Origin: Cercis canadensis
Taxonomy: Eukaryota; Streptophyta; Magnoliopsida; Fabales; Fabaceae
DNA: 64,000 nt
Assembly (NCBI GenBank): GCA_003255065.1
Contig: QAOA01003631.1
Span: 186,001-250,000 of the forward strand
Reading direction: 5' to 3'
The notes under the pieces are model-generated. The model was not told where the DNA came from. It made no database searches and saw nothing but the letters and a program-made list of their open reading frames with translations. The position numbers and the translations under genes were made by a program. Position 1 is the stretch's first letter, and the number at the start of each line of letters is the position of its first letter. Shown in pieces: positions 57,901 through 64,000 of this stretch.

Positions 57901-60900
57901 TCTATTGCAAAAACTCTTGAATTTTCAAAAACAGTGCAGAAATTTCATATTCAGAAATTTAGAGAACACTATACTACATACAATCTGGAACTTTCAAGTA
58001 ATCTAATGGTCCTAGGCACCTTGGGCTCTAAGTTTATATAGTAGTTTCCCTAATTGAGAATTTTGGTGCTAGAGAAGACATAAACAAGTCCTAGACCACT
58101 TGTCATATTAAGAGATGGAAGAAGGACGAGCCCAATTCACATGTTCTGTAATTGAATAAATGATTTTCATTGATAAGCCTCAAACCTGCCAGATAGTTTC
58201 CTTCATGCAGCTGATTTATTCAATCCTTCTTTTGCCTTAAACTTAAAGACACCATAGTTTGAAGTCAATTTAATTTAAAAGCACTAATTAAATTCCCAAG
58301 CCATTTCTTGAAGCTTTAATTCAAATCCCTCCTTGCAGAAGCCATAGGCAGACCACAGAATCTGTTGTCCTCATATATAATATCCTCATTCAAGAATAAC
58401 CCCAAGAAATTGTCGTGACTTACACCTATGGTGTACATCAACCACATAGGTCATAAATTCAACTGCTAAACTATATTTCCTTGTATATATACGTACCTTC
58501 TTTGACTCTTCAGATATAAACATTGTTTTCCGTTCTGTACCCATAATTATTCTGTCTTTGGCAAACTCTAACTGGGCAGCAGTTAATTTGTCTGCACCTT
58601 CAACAGCAGCTTTAATGGCAGCAATGTTTACCAGGTTCGCAAGATCTAATTAAAAGGAATAACAATAGAAGAGATCACTCACAGGGCATTTAAAGGGGAA
58701 AAGAATCAGATCCACAAAAAGAAGGTACTGATTTAATATATTAACAATGATTCACCTGCCCCATTGAATCCTGGTGTACCGCGAGCTATTGCTTTAACAT
58801 CTACATTATCAGCCAAAGGTTTATCTTGCAGGTAGAGTTCCAATATTTCTTGACGACCACGCACATCAGGATTTGGCACAACGATCTAGATATGTGCATT
58901 TGTTAGTTCTATATTCTATAACAAAATATAAATAGTCACTCAGGACAATATTTCAATGTACTTTTAACAGCTAGATCCATATATAGAGATTACTTTAAAG
59001 CACATGGAGAACTTACATGCCGATCAAATCTACCAGGTCTTGTTAAAGCTGGATCAAGAATATCAGGCAAATTTGTTGCAGCCATTAATATTATTCCCTA
59101 GAAGATAAAAATGTCAATAAACTTTAAAAAGCAGCAAACAACTGATTTATATTCCAAAATATTTAAAGACACCTCATTCTGCTCAAACCCATCCATTTCA
59201 ACAAGTAGTTGATGCAATGTCTTCTTCGTATGGCCCTCCCACTGTTTCCTTGTTGACCCAACAGCATCTATTTCATCAATGAAAATGATACAAGGAGCCT
59301 ACAGAAGATGGAAGAAACATGTTTTATGATCAGAAACAAATAAAGAAACCATGGGGTATGGAGTGAACCAGAATAAGGAGAATTTCTAGAGATCATTGAT
59401 CAAAAGCAATAAACCTTCTTTTTGGCTGCTTGAAATAAGGATCTAACACGTCGAGCACCAACCCCAACAAACCTACAATATGAAGAGTATTATAAAATGA
59501 GTATCGCCAACACCTGCGTATCACTATATCCTTTATCTGATTAGCATTGATAACATTGTACAGATGTATATCCACAAAAGACCCCTACCTGTAAACAGTC
59601 ACAACTGCCTGAAGGGACAAACATTAAATTCCTCACTTCTGCTTAGAGATCACAAGAAAAGGTTTCATTTTAATTTACAATGGCTGAATGTCACTTGCAT
59701 CTAACAGAGATGCAAACCCATCCCCCTAACCCCAAAAGAAGGAGGTGCAGAGAAAGGAATGTGGTTCATTGTGTGAAAAGTATATCCTCATGATTTACCA
59801 TCACTTAACCAGTAGTTGCTTCTTAAAAATCAATAATATGACAAGACCCTCTGATACAAACAACAGAAGATTGGCACTTTGAGTTGGAAAAGTTAATAAA
59901 GCCAATAATTAATACAAGGTAGTATCCCATTAAACTAGCAATAATAATGAAGACCTAGTGATCAATAATGGAAAAGCCTAAGGAAGATAGGGTCTGTTTG
60001 TTTTAAAGAAGGTAAAGTTTCTGAAAATTATTTTCTGCCTTTGGTCTAGAGAATAAATTTTGGAAAATATATATCCATTTTTGGTGATAAAAGAAATTTT
60101 ATAGAAAACATTTTCCTATATTTGTGCAGTGAACAGAAAAAAAAAATTTCAAGTCATTGGTTGTAACCCTTTCAAGTAGGGAAAAATGACTTTCCCTCTT
60201 TCGTTTTTCCTTTCTTTCAGAAAAATGTTTTCAGCTAAATATTTATTAGGACAGCATTCTTATATGAAAGTGTTTTCTTCGAATCTATTTTCTACCAAAA
60301 ATATTTCTCCCATCAAGTTATCTTCAGTAAAAACAAAAGGAACTTGTATTTTATATATTACAAATGATATTTCTTGTGCCCTCATCAACAGAGTGAACTA
60401 TACCAGCATTCTTTATACATTAAACATGTTTGTCATTTTCTAGCAAAATAGCATGTGGTATCTTGTTTCAATTCTCAATACAACAAATATATCGTGTGTG
60501 TTCAATAGCCATATTTTAAGCCATCACAAATGTAGAAAATGAAAGAAGGCTTACATCTCCTCAAACTCAGATCCTGCCCGGTAGAAAAAAGGTACACCAG
60601 CTTCTCCAGCAATAGCCTTCAAGGTCCCAGATAAAGCAAACACTATCAGAATAAATCATGAAATTTTAATAGATTAACGGAAATGTTGATGGCAGGAAAG
60701 TATCATATCAATTCAATGGTGTTTATAAATTCCAAAGAACAACATGAAAATGAAGTTGTCAAAAAGGGATAGATCAAAGGAAGCAATTCAATGACTTCTT
60801 AATCCCTAAGAAGTCATCATGAACAGACTCAATGAATGTTAATACCTAAAAAAGTGACTCCAACTTATACATCCATGGGCCAGCATACATTATACACTCA

Positions 60901-63858
60901 TATGTATGAAAAAAAAGATATGCATAAAATACTTATATATGATGATATTTCCTCACAGAACATTGTGTACAATTATTAGAAGTGAAACAGGATAACTAAT
61001 TAGTTAAGGCAAAAGTTAGGCTTTAGCAAATTTAACTGGAAGCCTATCCGGTAGATACAATAATCAAAAGCATTTTGTCTAAGAGACAGTAGAATCATGA
61101 TGTCAAAATAACAAAGTGAAAGACAAGAACCAAATTTCAAATATATACTTCTAAGAACTTCATGGAAGCACACAGAAGCAGAAGACCACTTAGTTCTAAC
61201 TATAAAAGATGAGAACTTCCTTAAATTTGTAAAGAACACAATATGAAGATATAAAGAAACTACTGACCTTGGCAAGAAGAGTTTTTCCAGTTCCGGGTGC
61301 TCCTGTCAACAGAATTCCCTGTGAAAAGGAATGCAACGAACTCACATGATGAACAAAAGAAACAAGCAAGAGATAACAATCAATGCATCCTAAAAGACAT
61401 GACATCTTACTCTTATTAGAAGAACAAGCAAGTTCATCATCATAGAATGCAATGAAAAAAAATTCAGAAAAAATAGATTATGATAACCAAAAGCTGGCGT
61501 GTTATTTACTGTAAACAAGACACAATTCACATATGTAGATGGAATAAATATGTTATTATCTTGTAAAAGTGGATGGAAACCTAGGACCTCCTACTAAGAA
61601 ATGAGAAATCTGTACAAGTAAAGGAGAAATATGAATAATAGAGAATTTTTAGGCAGAAAAAAAAAATGTAACAAAGATAAAATGAACTCTTCAAACCTTT
61701 GGCAACTTTCCACCAAGGCGTGTAAACTTAGTTGGATTTTTAAGGTACTCCACAACTTCCTCAAGCTCTTGCTTCGCATCATCACAACCTTTCACATCCT
61801 TGAATGTTTTGACATTCTGCAAAGAGGGGAGCAGAGAGAGAGAGAGAGAGATAAAGAGATTATATAAGGCAGAATGCAAATTTCTGATTTGTTGGTATAT
61901 TCCATATGCATACCAAAAAAAAAAAAAAACCAAATGACTCGCTCAATTCAATATGATATGTGTCAAAACTTTTGGGCGCATGGAACATTTCCTAATTAGA
62001 TGTTAGCTGGTCAAGGTAGTAGCATGTTCTGTAGTAGAATTAGCCAAACTAGAAGCAAGGATTATACATGCATCTGTTGTTCCTTAATCTATTGCAAAAG
62101 CACATTTGCTCCCAACACAGCAGGAACAAGTTTCTGCCCGGCTGAGTCCAATGTGAATTAAGGGGGACTGTTGCAAACCATTAATCATCTAGTTTTTAAG
62201 AAATACAGAAGCAGCTATTTGACATATTATTAGTAGAAATCAGATTATGTTAGTCTGCACAGATATTAAAAAGTTTACCTTCTCTGGCATGACCTCCTTA
62301 TTCAGCTCCTTTGGGGCATAGGAAGAACCTGAACCAACACCTGATGTTCCAATCCCACCCAGGCTTCCTATATATTTTTGCAGTGCAGCAGCACCCATCA
62401 ACCTGAGAAGGGAGTCATTTTTAATCATGCAAGAATTGGAAGTTCAGGTAAGGACTGGATACTATACACAAGAAAGGAGGGAGGAGAGAGAGAGAGATAC
62501 CAGACCAATCCCACAGCAACTGTAAACAAGATAGTTGAAATAAGCTCTTGTGCAAAACGTGATTTATTTGATACTTTTGGATCAACCTAAAGAAGTTAAC
62601 AGCTTTGTGAAATTCATAGAACAGAAAGGAGGGGAAAAAAAGCAATCTGGATGGAAAAAAGAAGTTTTGCTCAATATTATTCCTATAATGCTAATTGCTA
62701 AAAGCATAAAGCACAGACTGTGACTGTGTTACCATAACGACATGTAAAGGCTGCTTCTCAGATATTCCAGGACTAAGAAAAGGCTCATCTGTGTTACCTG
62801 ACGCACGCTGCTTCAACTCTTGCAACTGCAATGAGATATTGGTATCAGTTGCACAAAATAACACATGTAAAAACTTCAAATGAGGCTGCTCTAAAAATAA
62901 AAGAAAGTACATGGTAACAGAAGGAAAAATAGCAGACAAGGAACTTGTGAGAAGTGAATCTCATTTCTCTTTTCTTCTTGTTATCATTAGAATATGTTCT
63001 TTAGAGAAACAGGAGCACTAAGTAGAGAATAAAATAACAATAAACAGAGACCAGGCCAAAGGGAAGAAGAAGACAGGAACCAGCTTCTTAGCCCATAATT
63101 ATTACACGGAGTTGAAGATTCAAGGGAAATCAAAGGGTTTAGATCTAGAAATGCAGATGGGAGAAATACTTACTTAAAATTCATGTATATGTAAAAGTTA
63201 AAAGGATGCAAAGTAAGTAACCTATCATGTCAATTTTGCATCAGAAGACTCTAGGATAGTAATAGTCAAGAAACCAGGTAGACAACAGAGATCAATAATA
63301 AAATTAATTTTCTCATTCAGAAATTAATGACAGTGTTTGAAAATAGAATACAATTGCTCTATGAAACCTATAAATTGATAAGAATATGACAGGCTCTTTC
63401 AAAATATAATCTAGTGCACCCTGTCGATGAAACAGACATTGGTTGAATACTTACAATATATCAGTCAGTCAGTCACAAATGGATTTCTTTTTAATGCCCA
63501 TTGCAATACAAGACAAAATCTTATAAACAGAAATTATGGGAGATAAAACAAAAAATAAATTCCTTTCTTGGGACAGAGATATTAATGAACAAATACCAAA
63601 ACAAGATGGCAGTGCACTCCTCTGGTAATGAAAAATGAGTAATTAAGGATTGGGTATACTGTGCAAGGAGGAAAACATGAATGTCAATGGTACAAACTAA
63701 TTACCAGGGTAGGAATGCCAGAAGGTTTTCCAGATTCTTCATCCGGAAGATATTCAGCAATAGCATTAGTGACCACAAGAGCTCGAAGATATTCTGCGAC
63801 TCCTCTACTGCCTACAGCACGATCCCTTTGTTCGAACCGCTTGATGACTGACTCAGGA
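54964..63858 (-). CDS. FTSH11: FTSH11-type ATP-dependent zinc metalloprotease, C-terminal part
   Basis: Sixteen exons (minus): 63705-63858, 62733-62825, 62501-62586, 62279-62402, 61697-61816, 61268-61318, 60555-60616, 59415-59472, 59173-59298, 59017-59097, 58756-58885, 58497-58645, 57036-57317, 56679-56768, 56540-56593, 54964-55119; all joins keep frame. The transit peptide and N-terminus lie off the right edge. It degrades and extracts membrane proteins in the chloroplast envelope or mitochondria; Arabidopsis FTSH11 is needed for heat tolerance. Seen: a membrane segment [40 protein letters not shown], Walker [10 protein letters not shown], Walker [14 protein letters not shown], pore motif FVGVG, second region of homology [10 protein letters not shown], zinc site HESGH, and [14 protein letters not shown]. 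The end is [12 protein letters not shown]...GDLVLV. All catalytic motifs are intact. One intron (56594-56678) uses a GC donor. Confidence 0.96.
55876..56409. mobile_element. Tourist-like MITE in the last FTSH11 intron
   Basis: A 534-base element with inverted ends (left tgctttgtttgggag, right reverse strand tggtctgtttgggaa) flanked by TAA at 55873-55875 and 56410-56412, the 3-base target type of PIF/Harbinger (Tourist) MITEs. Inner arms are purine-rich on the left (ggaaaggga) and pyrimidine-rich on the right (ctctcctttcc). It sits between the last two coding exons and should be spliced out. Confidence 0.8.
56594..56678 (-). other. Non-canonical GC-AG intron in FTSH11
   Basis: An 85-base intron. 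The exon ends gccgag and the intron begins gcatgt on the minus strand, ending ccacag before gtcgtcaaa. Joining at these points gives [15 protein letters not shown], which matches the conserved FTSH11 sequence as I recall it; no GT donor nearby keeps the frame. Confidence 0.8.
62483..62499 (+). repeat. GA microsatellite next to an FTSH11 splice site
   Basis: A short (GA)n run ending directly at the donor of the exon 62501-62586 (minus strand CT-rich just inside the intron). A similar run lies near 61834-61850 in the neighbouring intron. Confidence 0.7.
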
Positions 63859-64000
63859 CTAAAAACAAATAGAAAATTTGTATATAAACAGAAAGAACAA
63901 AAAAACTACTGAGAAATTTTGGTGTGACCAGTCCTATTCAACATGGTCATGGAGAAAAGTAAAAGGTAAATTTTCCCCCCTGTTTGAGAATCTTATGCGC
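63859..64000 (-). other. Intron of FTSH11 running off the window
   Basis: The exon 63705-63858 begins with a single base that completes a codon from an earlier exon, so this end of the window is intron sequence. The upstream exons are missing. Confidence 0.6.

Noticed and set aside
59990-60450. Possible further MITE in an FTSH11 intron (starts gggtctgtttgttttaaag)
   Set aside because: The left end resembles known MITE termini, but I could not find a matching inverted right end or target duplication.

Overview
This is a gene-bearing stretch of nuclear DNA from a flowering plant, most likely a core eudicot. The base composition is AT-rich, most genes are split by short GT-AG introns, and the encoded proteins match plant-only families (PYL abscisic acid receptor, FTSH11, FOREVER YOUNG-type dehydrogenase, plant trehalose-phosphate phosphatase). 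I could not fix the family or species. No LTR element, virus-like element, tRNA, rRNA, CRISPR array or bacterial feature was seen.

Layout from left to right: (1) 3' half of a FOREVER YOUNG-like short-chain dehydrogenase (+, 310-2421). (2) A gene-capturing DNA transposon with long terminal inverted repeats (3626-5487) holding first-exon fragments of two host genes. (3) A PP2C protein phosphatase (+, 7225-11187). (4) A single-exon J-domain/DUF3444 protein (+, 16281-18563) with a spliced leader. (5) A long-TIR MITE (19596-20165). (6) A trehalose-6-phosphate phosphatase (+, 29012-31990), probably with a leader exon at 23.8-23.9 kb and a 5-kb leader intron. (7) A large nucleotidyltransferase-like gene (-, 32889-40885), tail to tail with the phosphatase. 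(8) A repeat-rich interval (43.4-50 kb) with two more copies of the long-TIR MITE family, a suspect false duplication, and a Harbinger-like element carrying a decayed arabinogalactan-protein gene. (9) A PYL9-type abscisic acid receptor (+, 50726-53517). (10) An FTSH11-type ATP-dependent metalloprotease (-, 54964 to beyond 63858), tail to tail with the receptor, open at the right edge, with a Tourist-like MITE in its last intron.

The genes do not form one pathway; this is ordinary eudicot gene order. The PP2C is not of the clade that pairs with PYL receptors, so its presence in the same window as PYL9 looks coincidental. No new multi-gene system was found. The most unusual signals are a roughly 330-base segment (about 24565-24895) whose dinucleotide asymmetries are inverted, as if written backwards without complementing; duplications that sit exactly at single N characters, which suggest assembly joins of two haplotypes; and two independent DNA transposons carrying pieces of host genes. 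Exon borders were found by reading splice sites and checking that phases join; all internal joins quoted keep frame. Organism-level and homology statements rest on recognising protein families, not on a search.
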